Assembly (NCBI RefSeq): GCF_031987975.1
Contig: NZ_DALZYX010000002.1
Location: 310,001-374,000, forward strand
From: Pseudescherichia sp031987975
GTDB taxonomy: Bacteria; Pseudomonadota; Gammaproteobacteria; Enterobacterales; Enterobacteriaceae
Direction of reading: 5' to 3'
Length of the DNA stretch: 64,000 nt
In this document: positions 43,174 through 52,425 of the stretch, piece after piece
Numbering within the stretch: position 1 is the stretch's first letter
Layout: each line of letters starts with the position of its first letter
The notes under the pieces: generated by a model
The model's database searches: none
The model's input: the letters and a program-made list of their open reading frames with translations, nothing else
Told to the model about the DNA's origin: nothing
Program-made: the position numbers and the translations under genes

Positions 43174-44085
43174 ATGAAAATTACCGTGCTTGGATGCGGA
43201 GCTTTAGGGCAACTGTGGCTGACTGCGCTATGTAAGCGTGGCCATGAGGTGCAAGGCTGGCTACGTGTAGCCCAGCCCTACTGCAGCGTCAATGTGATTG
43301 ACGAAGACGGCAGCGTGTTCAATGAATCCCTGACGGCGAACGATCCCGACTTTCTGGCCCAGAGCGATCTGCTGCTGGTCACGCTCAAGGCGTGGCAGGT
43401 TTCCGATGCGGTAAAAAGCCTGGCTTCCATTTTGCCTACGACCACCCCAGTGCTGCTGATCCACAACGGCATGGGCACGGTTGAGGAGCTAAAAGCTATT
43501 CCCCACCCGCTGCTGATGGGCATCACCACCCACGCTGCCCGCCGGGACGGCAATATCATTATTCATGTTGCCAGCGGCACCACCCATATTGGCCCCGCCC
43601 GGCAGCAGGACGGCGACTATAGCTATCTGGCGGACATTTTGCAGGAAGTTCTGCCGGACGTTGCCTGGCATAATACGATCCGCCCGCAGCTGTGGCGCAA
43701 GCTGGCGGTGAACTGCGTGATTAATCCGCTGACTGCCCTGTGGAACTGCCCTAACGGCGAGCTGCTGGCGCATCCTGCGCTGACAGAGACCATCTGTAAT
43801 GAGGTTGCAGCGGTGATGGAGCGAGAAGGGCACCACACCTCGGCGGATGACCTGCTGTATTACGTTAATCAGGTTATTGAAAATACTTCAGAAAACATCT
43901 CATCCATGCTGCAGGACGTCCGCGCCCAGCGCCGTACCGAAGCGGATTACATCACCGGCTATCTGCTCCGGCGCGCCCGCGCCCACGGCATTGCGGTGCC
44001 GGAAAATACCCGGCTCTATGAACAGATTAAACGTAAGGAGAGTGAGTATGAGCGCATCGGCACTGATCTGCCTCGCCCCTGGTAG
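43174..44085 (+). CDS. panE: 2-dehydropantoate 2-reductase (ketopantoate reductase)
   Basis: A 303-residue ketopantoate reductase. The N-terminal Rossmann motif is GCGALGQLW (7-15) and the catalytic lysine lies in LWRKLAVNCVINPLTAL. It makes pantoate with NADPH for pantothenate/CoA. The last 38 nt overlap the start of yajL. Confidence 0.96.
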   Translation: MKITVLGCGALGQLWLTALCKRGHEVQGWLRVAQPYCSVNVIDEDGSVFNESLTANDPDFLAQSDLLLVTLKAWQVSDAVKSLASILPTTTPVLLIHNGMGTVEELKAIPHPLLMGITTHAARRDGNIIIHVASGTTHIGPARQQDGDYSYLADILQEVLPDVAWHNTIRPQLWRKLAVNCVINPLTALWNCPNGELLAHPALTETICNEVAAVMEREGHHTSADDLLYYVNQVIENTSENISSMLQDVRAQRRTEADYITGYLLRRARAHGIAVPENTRLYEQIKRKESEYERIGTDLPRPW

Positions 44086-44641
44086 CGAAGAGACCGAAGC
44101 GGTGACCACCATCGACCTGCTGGTACGCGGCGGGATTAAGGTCACCACCGCCAGCGTCGCCAGCGACGGCAATCTGACCGTGACCTGCTCCCGTGGCGTT
44201 AAGCTGCTGGCCGACGCCCCGCTGGTAGAGGTTGCCGACGGCGACTATGACGTGATTGTATTGCCCGGCGGCGTTAAGGGCGCGGAGTGCTTTCGCGATA
44301 GCCCCCTGCTGGTGGAGACGGTAAAACAGTTTCACCGCTCGGGCCGGATCGTGGCCGCTATCTGCGCGGCGGCAGGCACCGTGCTGGTACCGCACAATAT
44401 TTTCCCTATCGGCAACATGACCGGCTTTCCGGCGCTGAAGGATCGCATCCCCGAGGAGCAGTGGCAGGATAAGCGCGTGGTCTGGGATCCACGAGTGAAT
44501 CTGCTCACCAGCCAGGGGCCTGGTACATCAATTGATTTTGCATTAAAGATTATTGACCTGCTGGTCGGACGCGAAAAAGCGCATGAGGTCGCATCGCAGC
44601 TGGTGATGGCGGCGGGGATCTATAACTTTTACGAAGCGTAA
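44048..44641 (+). CDS. yajL: Protein deglycase/chaperone YajL, DJ-1 family
   Basis: A 197-residue DJ-1/ThiJ/PfpI protein. The reactive cysteine is in AAICAAAGT (near 106) and the glutamate in APGSEETEA. The E. coli protein protects others against oxidation and glycation. ATG 44048 lies inside panE with AAGGAGAG upstream, so the pair is translationally coupled. Confidence 0.95.
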   Translation: MSASALICLAPGSEETEAVTTIDLLVRGGIKVTTASVASDGNLTVTCSRGVKLLADAPLVEVADGDYDVIVLPGGVKGAECFRDSPLLVETVKQFHRSGRIVAAICAAAGTVLVPHNIFPIGNMTGFPALKDRIPEEQWQDKRVVWDPRVNLLTSQGPGTSIDFALKIIDLLVGREKAHEVASQLVMAAGIYNFYEA

Positions 44642-44646
44642 GAGAT

Positions 44647-44680
44647 AAAACGCCCGGCAGCTTTGTGCCGCCGGGCGTTT
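44647..44680. terminator. Bidirectional terminator between yajL and thiI
   Basis: AAAACGCCCGGC-...-GCCGGGCGTTTC is a long GC-rich stem between two convergent genes with A/T runs on both sides. Confidence 0.82.
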
Positions 44681-44686
44681 CATTGA

Positions 44687-46135
44687 CTACGGGCGATAGA
44701 CCTTCACATTAGTGAAGCCCTGTTCATGCAGGTAGAGCGCCTGCAGGCGGCTCATGACTCCACGCTCGCACCACAGCAGCCAGGTTTTGCTCTGATCGAG
44801 GTCGCCAAATTTAGTGCTCAGCTTGTAGAACGGCAGCGTGACTACATCGATCCCCTCGACCACCAGCGGGTTGCTCTCCTGATCGTCCGGGGAGCGGATA
44901 TCCAGCAGAACGTCGTTTGGGCTAAAGCCGGTAACGGTCTCTACCTCAACCACTTCCTGCTCGGTCTGCTGGGCGATCTCACGAATATCAACGTTGGTGG
45001 CCTCTTCTACTACTCGATCGAGGATCGCAAAATCGAAGTTTTGCTCTTCGGCTTCGATCTTCGCCTTCACCGCTTTTACCGTCGGGCTTTTAGAGATTAC
45101 GCCGCAGTATTCCGGCATAGTACGGGAGAAGTCTTCCGTGCCGATCGCCCGCGCCACGTCGATAATGTGTTCTTTATCGTGGGAGATCAGCGGGCGCAGG
45201 ATCAGCGTATCGGAGACGTTATCGATCAAGCGCAGGTTGGTCAGGGTCTGGCTGGAGACCTGGCCCAGCGCTTCACCCGTTACCAGAGCCTGCACGCCGT
45301 AGCGCTCGGCGACTTTCGAGGCCGCACGCACCATCATGCGCTTCAGCACCACGCCCATCTGACCGTCGTCTACTTTTTCGAGGATCTCGCCAACCACCGG
45401 CTCAAAGTTGATCGCCACAAAGCGTACCCGGTGCGAGCTGCCGAAACGGTTCCACAGGTAGTGGGCTACCTGACGCACGCCGATCTCATGGGCCGCGCCG
45501 CCGAGGTTAAAGAAGCAGTAGTGTACGCGGCAGCCACGGCGCATCAGCATATAGCTGGAGACGCTGGAGTCGAAGCCGCCGGAGATCAGCGACAGGACGT
45601 CCTCCTGGGTACCGATAGGGAAACCGCCGATGCCTTCCGAGCGGTTCGTGATCAGCAGCAGGCGATCGTCTTCAATTTCCAGATGGACCGTGTAATCCGG
45701 ATGGGTCAGTTTTACGCGGGCGTTCTCAATGTGCTGATTCAGGCCGCCACCGACGTAGCGTTCTACCTCAATAGAGCTAAACTCATGTTTACCGCGACGT
45801 TTCACGCGCACGCAGAAGGTTTTCCCCTCCAGCTGCTCGCGATACTGTGCCAGCGCCTTCTCGAAGATGTCATGCAGGGAGGTATAAGGCACATCTTCTA
45901 CCTCCAGAATGTGGTGGATACCGGGAATACGGGTCAGCGCATCGCGGATAGCAGGACGCAGGGTCTCGTCTTTAGTACGAACTTCCACGTGGTCCCAGTG
46001 ACGAACGACTTTAATCTCTTCGTCATGGTACTTCAGAACGTTACGAATGTTTCCGGTTAAAATTTTAATAAAGCGCAAACGCACGGATTGGCTTTTGATG
46101 GTGATTTCCGGGAACAATTTAATGATAAACTTCAT
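44687..46135 (-). CDS. thiI: tRNA 4-thiouridine synthase / thiamine sulfurtransferase
   Basis: A 482-residue ThiI. A ferredoxin-like/THUMP region (about 1-165) is followed by the PP-loop SGGFDS (about 183-188) and a C-terminal rhodanese domain with the active cysteine in LLWCERGV (near 456). It puts sulfur into tRNA s4U8 and into the thiazole of thiamine. ATG 46135 is fixed by homology. Confidence 0.96.
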   Translation of the reverse strand: MKFIIKLFPEITIKSQSVRLRFIKILTGNIRNVLKYHDEEIKVVRHWDHVEVRTKDETLRPAIRDALTRIPGIHHILEVEDVPYTSLHDIFEKALAQYREQLEGKTFCVRVKRRGKHEFSSIEVERYVGGGLNQHIENARVKLTHPDYTVHLEIEDDRLLLITNRSEGIGGFPIGTQEDVLSLISGGFDSSVSSYMLMRRGCRVHYCFFNLGGAAHEIGVRQVAHYLWNRFGSSHRVRFVAINFEPVVGEILEKVDDGQMGVVLKRMMVRAASKVAERYGVQALVTGEALGQVSSQTLTNLRLIDNVSDTLILRPLISHDKEHIIDVARAIGTEDFSRTMPEYCGVISKSPTVKAVKAKIEAEEQNFDFAILDRVVEEATNVDIREIAQQTEQEVVEVETVTGFSPNDVLLDIRSPDDQESNPLVVEGIDVVTLPFYKLSTKFGDLDQSKTWLLWCERGVMSRLQALYLHEQGFTNVKVYRP

Positions 46136-46339
46136 GGCGGCAAAGGTTCTTTGGCAAGTCGCATAGTGGACTTGTGGGGGATTAATACAGCAGCCCCTAA
46201 CCGCGGCTGCTTCCAGGCGCGCAAGTATACCACCATCGGGGTCTACCTTGCACACTGCATGACCATTGCGCGTTATTTAACAGGCAGCACGACTTCGCTA
46301 CCATAGCGCAGATGAATAAAACGAGAGTCAGACATCCTT

Positions 46340-46582
46340 ATGGCAAAGAAAAACGACGCACCGGCCAGCTTTGAAACGGCACTTACCGAGCTGGAACAGA
46401 TAGTGACCCGTCTTGAAAGTGGCGATCTGCCCCTTGAAGAGGCGCTGAGCGAATTTGAACGCGGCGTGCAGCTGGCGCGTCAGGGACAAACTAAGTTGCA
46501 GCAGGCGGAGCAGCGCGTGCAGATCCTGCTCTCAGAGCAGGAAGAGGCCCCGCTCACCCCCTTTACCCCGGACGCCGAGTAA
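46340..46582 (+). CDS. xseB: Exodeoxyribonuclease VII small subunit
   Basis: An 80-residue helical protein with the family pattern FETALTELEQIVTRLESGDLPLEEALSEFERGV. It forms exonuclease VII with XseA, which is not in the window. It starts the xseB-ispA-dxs operon, divergent from thiI, with one base between its stop and the ispA ATG. Confidence 0.97.
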   Translation: MAKKNDAPASFETALTELEQIVTRLESGDLPLEEALSEFERGVQLARQGQTKLQQAEQRVQILLSEQEEAPLTPFTPDAE

Positions 46583-46583
46583 T

Positions 46584-47483
46584 ATGGATTTTACAACACA
46601 ATTAGAAACCTGCGTTGAACAGGCCAACGTCGCGCTGCGACGTTTCATCGCCCCCCTGCCCTTTCAGAACACTCCTCTGGTTGAGGCTATGAACTATGGC
46701 GCACTATTAGGCGGCAAGCGCCTGCGTCCATTTCTGGTCTATGCGACCGGTAACATGTTTGGCGTCAGCGCCCAAACCCTGGACGCTCCAGCCGCCGCCG
46801 TGGAGTGCATTCACGCCTACTCCCTAATCCATGACGATCTACCGGCCATGGACAATGACGATCTGCGCCGGGGCCAGCCCACCTGCCATATTAAGTATGG
46901 TGAGGCCAGTGCAATTCTGGCTGGAGATGCTTTGCAGACGCTGGCGTTCTCTATTCTCGCCGATGCGCCGATGCCGGAAGTCGCCGATCGCGATCGTCTG
47001 GCGATGGTTGCCGAGCTGGCACAGGCCAGCGGCGTAGCAGGCATGTGCGGCGGACAGGCGCTGGATCTGGAGGCCGAAGGTAAACAGGTTCAGCTTGCCG
47101 AGCTGGAACGCATACACCGTCACAAAACCGGGGCGCTGATCCGCGCGGCGGTGCGCATGGGCGCATTGAGTGCTGGCGAGAGAGGACGTGAGGTGCTGCC
47201 CATCCTCGATCGCTACGCCGAGTCTATCGGCCTGGCATTCCAGGTACAGGATGACATTCTGGATGTGGTGGGCGATACTGCAACTCTCGGCAAACGTCAG
47301 GGGGCCGATCAGCAACTGGGTAAAAGCACCTATCCTGCACTGCTGGGCCTTGAGCAAGCCCGGACGAAAGCCCGAGACCTGATTGACGACGCCCGCAGCG
47401 CGTTAGCGCAGCTGGCCGCCTACTCTCTGGACACCTCGACCCTGGAAGCGCTGGCCGATTTTATAATTCAGCGTGATAAATAA
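46584..47483 (+). CDS. ispA: Farnesyl diphosphate synthase
   Basis: A 299-residue trans-prenyltransferase. The first aspartate-rich motif is DDLPAMDNDD and the second DDILDVVGD. It condenses IPP with DMAPP and then geranyl-PP. ATG 46584 follows the xseB stop after one base. Confidence 0.97.
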   Translation: MDFTTQLETCVEQANVALRRFIAPLPFQNTPLVEAMNYGALLGGKRLRPFLVYATGNMFGVSAQTLDAPAAAVECIHAYSLIHDDLPAMDNDDLRRGQPTCHIKYGEASAILAGDALQTLAFSILADAPMPEVADRDRLAMVAELAQASGVAGMCGGQALDLEAEGKQVQLAELERIHRHKTGALIRAAVRMGALSAGERGREVLPILDRYAESIGLAFQVQDDILDVVGDTATLGKRQGADQQLGKSTYPALLGLEQARTKARDLIDDARSALAQLAAYSLDTSTLEALADFIIQRDK

Positions 47484-47500
47484 ACAACAATGAGTCTCTG

Positions 47501-49363
47501 ATGAGTTTTGATACTGCCAAATACCCGACCCTGGCGCTGGTTAACGCCACCCAGGATCTGCGCCTGCTGCCCAAAGAGAGCCTGCCGAAGCTTTGCGACG
47601 AGCTGCGCCGCTATCTTCTCGACAGCGTGAGCCGCTCCAGCGGCCACTTCGCCTCCGGGCTTGGCACGGTTGAGCTGACCGTGGCGCTGCACTATGTCTA
47701 CAATACGCCGTTCGATCAGCTTATCTGGGACGTCGGCCATCAGGCTTACCCACACAAAATCCTGACCGGCCGCCGGGATCGCATCGATACCATCCGCCAG
47801 AAAGGCGGCCTGCATCCCTTCCCGTGGCGCGGCGAGAGCGAATATGACGTGCTGAGCGTGGGCCACTCCTCTACCTCTATCAGCGCCGGGATCGGCATTG
47901 CGGTGGCGGCAGAGAAAGAGGGCAAACAGCGCCGCACCGTCTGCGTGATAGGCGACGGCGCGATCACCGCCGGTATGGCCTTCGAGGCAATGAACCACGC
48001 CGGGGATATCAAGCCGGATATGCTGGTGATCCTCAACGACAACGAGATGTCGATCTCCGAGAACGTCGGCGCGCTGAATAACCACCTGGCGCAGCTGCTC
48101 TCGGGCAAGCTCTACTCGACCCTGCGCGAGGGCGGGAAGCGGGTCTTCTCCAATGTGCCGCCGATCAAAGAGCTGCTGAAACGCACCGAAGAGCATATCA
48201 AGGGCATGGTCGTACCCGGCACGCTGTTTGAAGAGCTGGGCTTCAACTATATTGGGCCGGTTGATGGCCATGATGTGCTGGGCCTGGTTACGACGCTGAA
48301 GAACATGCGCGACCTGAAAGGCCCGCAGTTCCTGCACATCATGACCAAAAAAGGGCGCGGCTACGAGCCAGCCGAAAAGGATCCGATCACCTTCCACGCC
48401 GTACCGAAATTCGATCCGGCCAAGGGAACGCTGCCAAAAAGCAGCGGCGGCATGCCCTCCTACTCAAAAATCTTCGGTGACTGGCTGTGCGAAACGGCGG
48501 CGAAAGACAACAGGCTGATGGCCGTGACGCCCGCCATGCGCGAAGGTTCCGGCATGGTGGAGTTTTCACGCAAATATCCGCAGCAGTACTTTGACGTGGC
48601 GATTGCCGAGCAGCACGCGGTGACCTTTGCTGCCGGGCTGGCGATCGGCGGCTACAAGCCGGTGGTGGCGATCTATTCCACCTTCCTGCAACGTGCTTAC
48701 GATCAGGTGATCCACGACGTGGCGATCCAAAAGCTGCCGGTACTGTTTGCTATCGACCGGGCAGGAATTGTCGGCGCGGACGGGCAGACGCACCAGGGGG
48801 CATTTGATATCTCGTTCCTGCGCTGCGTGCCGGAGATGGTGATCATGACCCCGAGCGACGAGAATGAGTGTCGCCAGATGCTCTACACCGGCTACCACTA
48901 CAGCGCAGGCCCGAGCGCCGTCCGCTACCCGCGCGGCAACGCCGTAGGCGTGACGCTTGAGCCGCTGGCCGAGCTGCCTATTGGTAAAGGGGTGGTGAAA
49001 CGTCAGGGTAAAGAGGTAGCCATTCTCAACTTTGGTACTCTGCTGCCGGAGGCGGAAAAAGCCGCCGAGACGCTGAACGCCACGCTGGTAGATATGCGTT
49101 TTGTGAAGCCCCTCGACGAGGCGCTGATCCTCGAGCTGGCGGCAACCCACGGGTCGCTGGTGACCCTGGAAGAGAACGCCATTATCGGCGGTGCGGGCAG
49201 CGGCGTAAATGAGGTGCTGATGGCTAACCGTAAACCGGCTCCGGTTCTCAACCTCGGCCTGCCGGACTACTTTATTCCGCAGGGTACTCAGGAGGAGGCG
49301 CGGATCGAGCTGGGCCTCGATGCCGCCGGTATCACCGCAAAAATTCAGACCTGGCTGGCCTGA
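47501..49363 (+). CDS. dxs: 1-deoxy-D-xylulose-5-phosphate synthase
   Basis: A 620-residue thiamine-diphosphate enzyme with the TPP motif GDGAITAGMAFEAMN and catalytic residues in HQAYPHKI and AEQHAVTFAAG. It makes DXP from pyruvate and glyceraldehyde-3-P, the first step of the MEP isoprenoid pathway and a source for thiamine and pyridoxal. It closes the xseB-ispA-dxs run. Confidence 0.98.
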   Translation: MSFDTAKYPTLALVNATQDLRLLPKESLPKLCDELRRYLLDSVSRSSGHFASGLGTVELTVALHYVYNTPFDQLIWDVGHQAYPHKILTGRRDRIDTIRQKGGLHPFPWRGESEYDVLSVGHSSTSISAGIGIAVAAEKEGKQRRTVCVIGDGAITAGMAFEAMNHAGDIKPDMLVILNDNEMSISENVGALNNHLAQLLSGKLYSTLREGGKRVFSNVPPIKELLKRTEEHIKGMVVPGTLFEELGFNYIGPVDGHDVLGLVTTLKNMRDLKGPQFLHIMTKKGRGYEPAEKDPITFHAVPKFDPAKGTLPKSSGGMPSYSKIFGDWLCETAAKDNRLMAVTPAMREGSGMVEFSRKYPQQYFDVAIAEQHAVTFAAGLAIGGYKPVVAIYSTFLQRAYDQVIHDVAIQKLPVLFAIDRAGIVGADGQTHQGAFDISFLRCVPEMVIMTPSDENECRQMLYTGYHYSAGPSAVRYPRGNAVGVTLEPLAELPIGKGVVKRQGKEVAILNFGTLLPEAEKAAETLNATLVDMRFVKPLDEALILELAATHGSLVTLEENAIIGGAGSGVNEVLMANRKPAPVLNLGLPDYFIPQGTQEEARIELGLDAAGITAKIQTWLA

Positions 49364-49390
49364 GCCTCCGGTTCCGCTCCTGCTATGCTT

Positions 49391-49408
49391 AAGGGTACTT
49401 GTACCCTT
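49391..49408. promoter_or_regulatory. Perfect inverted repeat between dxs and yajO
   Basis: AAGGGTAC-TT-GTACCCTT is an 18-bp perfect palindrome located 17 bp ahead of the yajO ATG and 28 bp behind dxs. It may be an operator or a weak attenuator; no T-run follows. Confidence 0.5.
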
Positions 49409-49424
49409 ATGCAGGAGTGGAACC

Positions 49425-50399
49425 ATGCAATACAACACGTTAGGAACAACGGATCTTAAGGTTTCCCGTCTTTGTCTTGGCTGTATGACCTTTGGCGAAC
49501 CGGATCGTGGCAATCACGCCTGGACCCTGCCGGAAGAGAGCAGCCGCCTCATTATCAAGCACGCCCTTGAAGGCGGCATTAACTTTTTTGACACCGCAAA
49601 CAGCTACTCTGACGGCAGCAGCGAAGAGATCGTTGGCCGGGCGCTGAAGGATTTCGCCCGTCGCGAAGAGGTGGTAGTAGCGACCAAGGTTTATCATCAG
49701 GTGGGCGATCTGCCGGAAGGGCTTTCCCGGGCGCAGATCCTGCGTTCCATTGATGACAGTCTGCGCCGCCTTGGCATGGAGTACGTTGACCTGCTGCAGA
49801 TCCACCGCTGGGACTATAACACCCCTATCGAAGAGACGCTGGCGGCGCTGGACGAGGTCGTAAAGGCCGGTAAGGCGCGCTACATCGGCGCATCGTCCAT
49901 GCACGCCTCGCAGTTTGCCCAGGCGCTGGCGCTTCAGGATCAAAACGGCTGGGCGCGCTTTGTGACCATGCAGAACCACTACAACCTTATCTACCGTGAA
50001 GAGGAGCGCGAGATGCTGCCGCTCTGCTATCGAGAAGGCGTAGCGGTGATCCCGTGGAGTCCGCTGGCGCGTGGCCGCCTGACCCGCCCGTGGGGGGAAA
50101 CCACCGCCCGCTCGGTGTCGGATGAGTTCGGTAAAACCCTCTACAACGAGAGCGATGCCGGAGACGCGCAGATTGCCGAGCGGCTGGCGGCCATAGCGGA
50201 AGAGACCGGCGCGACCCGGGCGCAGGTGGCGATTGCCTGGCTGCTGAGCAAGCCCGGCGTGGCCGCCCCGATTATCGGTGCCTCGCGCGAAGAGCAGCTT
50301 GAAGACCTGATTCAGGCAGTAGAGTTAACCCTGACGCCGGAGCAGATTGCCGAGCTGGAAACACCGTATAAACAGCATCCGGTAGTGGGATTTAAATAG
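49425..50399 (+). CDS. yajO: Aldo-keto reductase YajO
   Basis: A 324-residue aldo-keto reductase. The signature pattern is INFFDTANSYSDGSSEEIVG (catalytic D and Y) with the catalytic lysine in VVVATKVYH and histidine in LLQIHRWD. E. coli YajO is an NADPH-dependent reductase implicated in xylulose/thiamine-related metabolism. ATG 49425 has AGGAG upstream; a longer frame overlaps dxs without homology. Confidence 0.95.
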   Translation: MQYNTLGTTDLKVSRLCLGCMTFGEPDRGNHAWTLPEESSRLIIKHALEGGINFFDTANSYSDGSSEEIVGRALKDFARREEVVVATKVYHQVGDLPEGLSRAQILRSIDDSLRRLGMEYVDLLQIHRWDYNTPIEETLAALDEVVKAGKARYIGASSMHASQFAQALALQDQNGWARFVTMQNHYNLIYREEEREMLPLCYREGVAVIPWSPLARGRLTRPWGETTARSVSDEFGKTLYNESDAGDAQIAERLAAIAEETGATRAQVAIAWLLSKPGVAAPIIGASREEQLEDLIQAVELTLTPEQIAELETPYKQHPVVGFK

Positions 50400-50407
50400 A
50401 GGTAGGC

Positions 50408-50430
50408 ATCCGGCCCGCTATGGGCCGGAT
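50408..50430. terminator. Hairpin between convergent yajO and pgpA
   Basis: ATCCGGCCC-GCTAT-GGGCCGGAT is a perfect 9-bp stem, followed on the plus strand by AAAAA rather than Ts. It resembles a REP unit and probably acts as a 3' stabiliser rather than a canonical terminator. Confidence 0.5.
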
Positions 50431-50439
50431 AAAAACTGA

Positions 50440-50955
50440 TTAAATAATACCAATGGGCCAGTGATGGCCAAGAACGTAGAGGATCCCTGCCGCCACAATC
50501 CCGGCAACGATATCATCGACGATGATACCCATCCCACCGTGCACGTTGCGGTCAAACCAGCGGATCGGCCAGGGCTTCCACATATCAAAGATGCGGAACA
50601 GCACAAAGCCAGCGGCTACCCACTGCCAGTCGTTAGTGGGCAGCGCCATCAGGGTGATCCACATTCCGATGAACTCATCCCAGACAATGCTGCCATGGTC
50701 GTGCACGCCCATATCTTTTGCCGTCTGATGACACAGGTAGACGCCAATACAGATAGAGAGCATCACCACCATGGAGTAGAGCTGCCACGGCAGGAAGGTC
50801 ATCAGATACCAGAACGGGATCGCCGCCAGCGAGCCCATGGTGCCTGGCACCACCGGACTCAGGCCGCTGCCAAAACCGGTGGCCAGCAGGTGCCACGGAT
50901 TACGCAAGTTCAGGCGGCTTTTAGCGATATCTTTAGTGCGCGGCAAAATGGTCAT
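50440..50955 (-). CDS. pgpA: Phosphatidylglycerophosphatase A
   Basis: A 171-residue PgpA with about four membrane segments and the family pattern HGSIVWDEFIGMWI. It removes phosphate from phosphatidylglycerol-phosphate. ATG 50955 lies inside thiL (23-nt overlap), as in E. coli. Confidence 0.95.
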   Translation of the reverse strand: MTILPRTKDIAKSRLNLRNPWHLLATGFGSGLSPVVPGTMGSLAAIPFWYLMTFLPWQLYSMVVMLSICIGVYLCHQTAKDMGVHDHGSIVWDEFIGMWITLMALPTNDWQWVAAGFVLFRIFDMWKPWPIRWFDRNVHGGMGIIVDDIVAGIVAAGILYVLGHHWPIGII

Positions 50956-51910
50956 ATCCTTTCCAGTCAAACGTCACGGCCCTGCCTTCGCGGGTAAAGC
51001 TGATACCGTCAATATCGGCGCTCATCCGCCCGATGCAGGTATAGGGAATGCCTAGCTGACCAATTGCCACCTCCAGCGCACCGCGATTAAGCTCGGGCAC
51101 GGTGAAGCACAGCTCGTAATCCTCACCGCCGCCCAGCGCCCAGCGTAGAGCCTGGTCTGGATCCACGTGGCGACGCAGGGCATCCGAATACGGCAGCGTA
51201 TCAACATCGATAATCGCGCCGCACTCGCTGGCCTGCAAAATATGCCCAAGGTCGGAGATCAGCCCGTCGGAGAGATCGATAGCGGAATTAGCCAGATCGC
51301 GCAGCGCCTGACCGTGCAAAATACGCGGCGTTGGACGCAGGTGGCGTTTAACCAGCCAGTCGGCGTCTTTAGGATCGTCTACCTGCAAACGATCCTGGAG
51401 GATCGCCAGCCCGGCGGCGCTGTCCCCCGGCGTGCCGGTAACGTAGATCCAGTCTCCGGGCTTCGCGCCTGAGCGTTTCAGCGCCCGGCTCACGGGAACA
51501 TAGCCGTGAATACCCAGCGTCATGGAGAGCGGCCCACGGGTGGTATCCCCGCCGATGAGCTGCATATCGTAGTAGCTAAGCTGCTCGAACAGGCTATCGC
51601 TAAACGCTTTCAGCCAGGGTTCATCGACCTCCGGCAGGGTCAGCGCAAGGGTCAGCCACGCCGGGTCAGCGCCCATCGCAGCCAGATCGCTTAAGTTAAC
51701 CGCCAGCGCTTTGTAGGCCAGGTCAGCAGGATCGATATCCGGGAGAAAGTGAATGCCCGATACCAGCGTATCGGTACTGATTGCCAGGGTCTGTTTTTCC
51801 GGAACGTTCAGCAGCGCGCAGTCATCGCCGATGCCGGTTTCAACATCCAGGCGCGCGCGTCTGACACGGTTAAAGTAACGGGCAATAAGGGAAAATTCGC
51901 CGCATGCCAT
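50933..51910 (-). CDS. thiL: Thiamine-monophosphate kinase
   Basis: A 325-residue AIR-synthase-fold kinase with GIGDDCALLN, GGDTTRGPLSMTL and DGLISDLGH blocks for ATP/TMP binding. It phosphorylates TMP to TPP. It follows nusB after a 76-bp gap with a hairpin. Confidence 0.97.
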   Translation of the reverse strand: MACGEFSLIARYFNRVRRARLDVETGIGDDCALLNVPEKQTLAISTDTLVSGIHFLPDIDPADLAYKALAVNLSDLAAMGADPAWLTLALTLPEVDEPWLKAFSDSLFEQLSYYDMQLIGGDTTRGPLSMTLGIHGYVPVSRALKRSGAKPGDWIYVTGTPGDSAAGLAILQDRLQVDDPKDADWLVKRHLRPTPRILHGQALRDLANSAIDLSDGLISDLGHILQASECGAIIDVDTLPYSDALRRHVDPDQALRWALGGGEDYELCFTVPELNRGALEVAIGQLGIPYTCIGRMSADIDGISFTREGRAVTFDWKGYDHFAAH

Positions 51911-51938
51911 ACGTTATGCCTCAGCAGAATAAATGAGT

Positions 51939-51982
51939 AAGGCCGGGGCGAAGCGGCAACTGCGCTCCGCCGTACCGGCCTT
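51939..51982 (-). promoter_or_regulatory. Large stem-loop between nusB and thiL
   Basis: AAGGCCGG (51939-51946) pairs with CCGGCCTT (51975-51982) around a GC-rich interior that can also pair (GGCG... CGCC). It lies between two genes read in the same direction, so it may partly terminate or be an mRNA processing/stability element; no strong T-run follows on the minus strand. Confidence 0.5.
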
Positions 51983-51986
51983 GAGA

Positions 51987-52406
51987 TTACTTTTTGTGGG
52001 GGCGGATCGCGGGTGCGGCTTTATCCAGCACGCCATTCACAAACTTGTGGCTGTCCTCTGCGCCAAACGTCTTCGCCAGTTCAATGGCTTCGTTGATGGC
52101 AACCTTATACGGCACGTCATCACGTTTGGAGAGTTCAAACAGCGCGATACGCAGTACCGCTTTCTCAACCTGGCCCAGCTCTTCAAGCAGGCGGGACAGA
52201 TAGGGCTTCATCAGGCCGTCGAGATATGCGCTGTTAGTCGCCACCCCGGACAGCAGCTCGCGGAAGTACGCGATGTCAACGTCTTTGACATCCTGTTCCG
52301 CCAGGAACTGGTATTCAACATCGGCGATGTCGTTCTGGGACAACTGCCAGGAGTAAAGCGCCTGGACGGCACACTCACGGGCGCGGCGACGAGCAGCAGG
52401 TTTCAC
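51987..52406 (-). CDS. nusB: Transcription antitermination factor NusB
   Basis: A 139-residue all-helical NusB matching E. coli (MKPAARRRARECAVQALYSWQLS). With NusE it binds boxA RNA for rRNA antitermination. Cotranscribed behind ribE. Confidence 0.98.
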   Translation of the reverse strand: MKPAARRRARECAVQALYSWQLSQNDIADVEYQFLAEQDVKDVDIAYFRELLSGVATNSAYLDGLMKPYLSRLLEELGQVEKAVLRIALFELSKRDDVPYKVAINEAIELAKTFGAEDSHKFVNGVLDKAAPAIRPHKK

Positions 52407-52425
52407 GGAATTCCCCTTACAAAAA

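Noticed and set aside
44726..46060. Open frame of 444 codons opposite thiI
   Set aside because: Antisense to a well-conserved complete gene; no motif.
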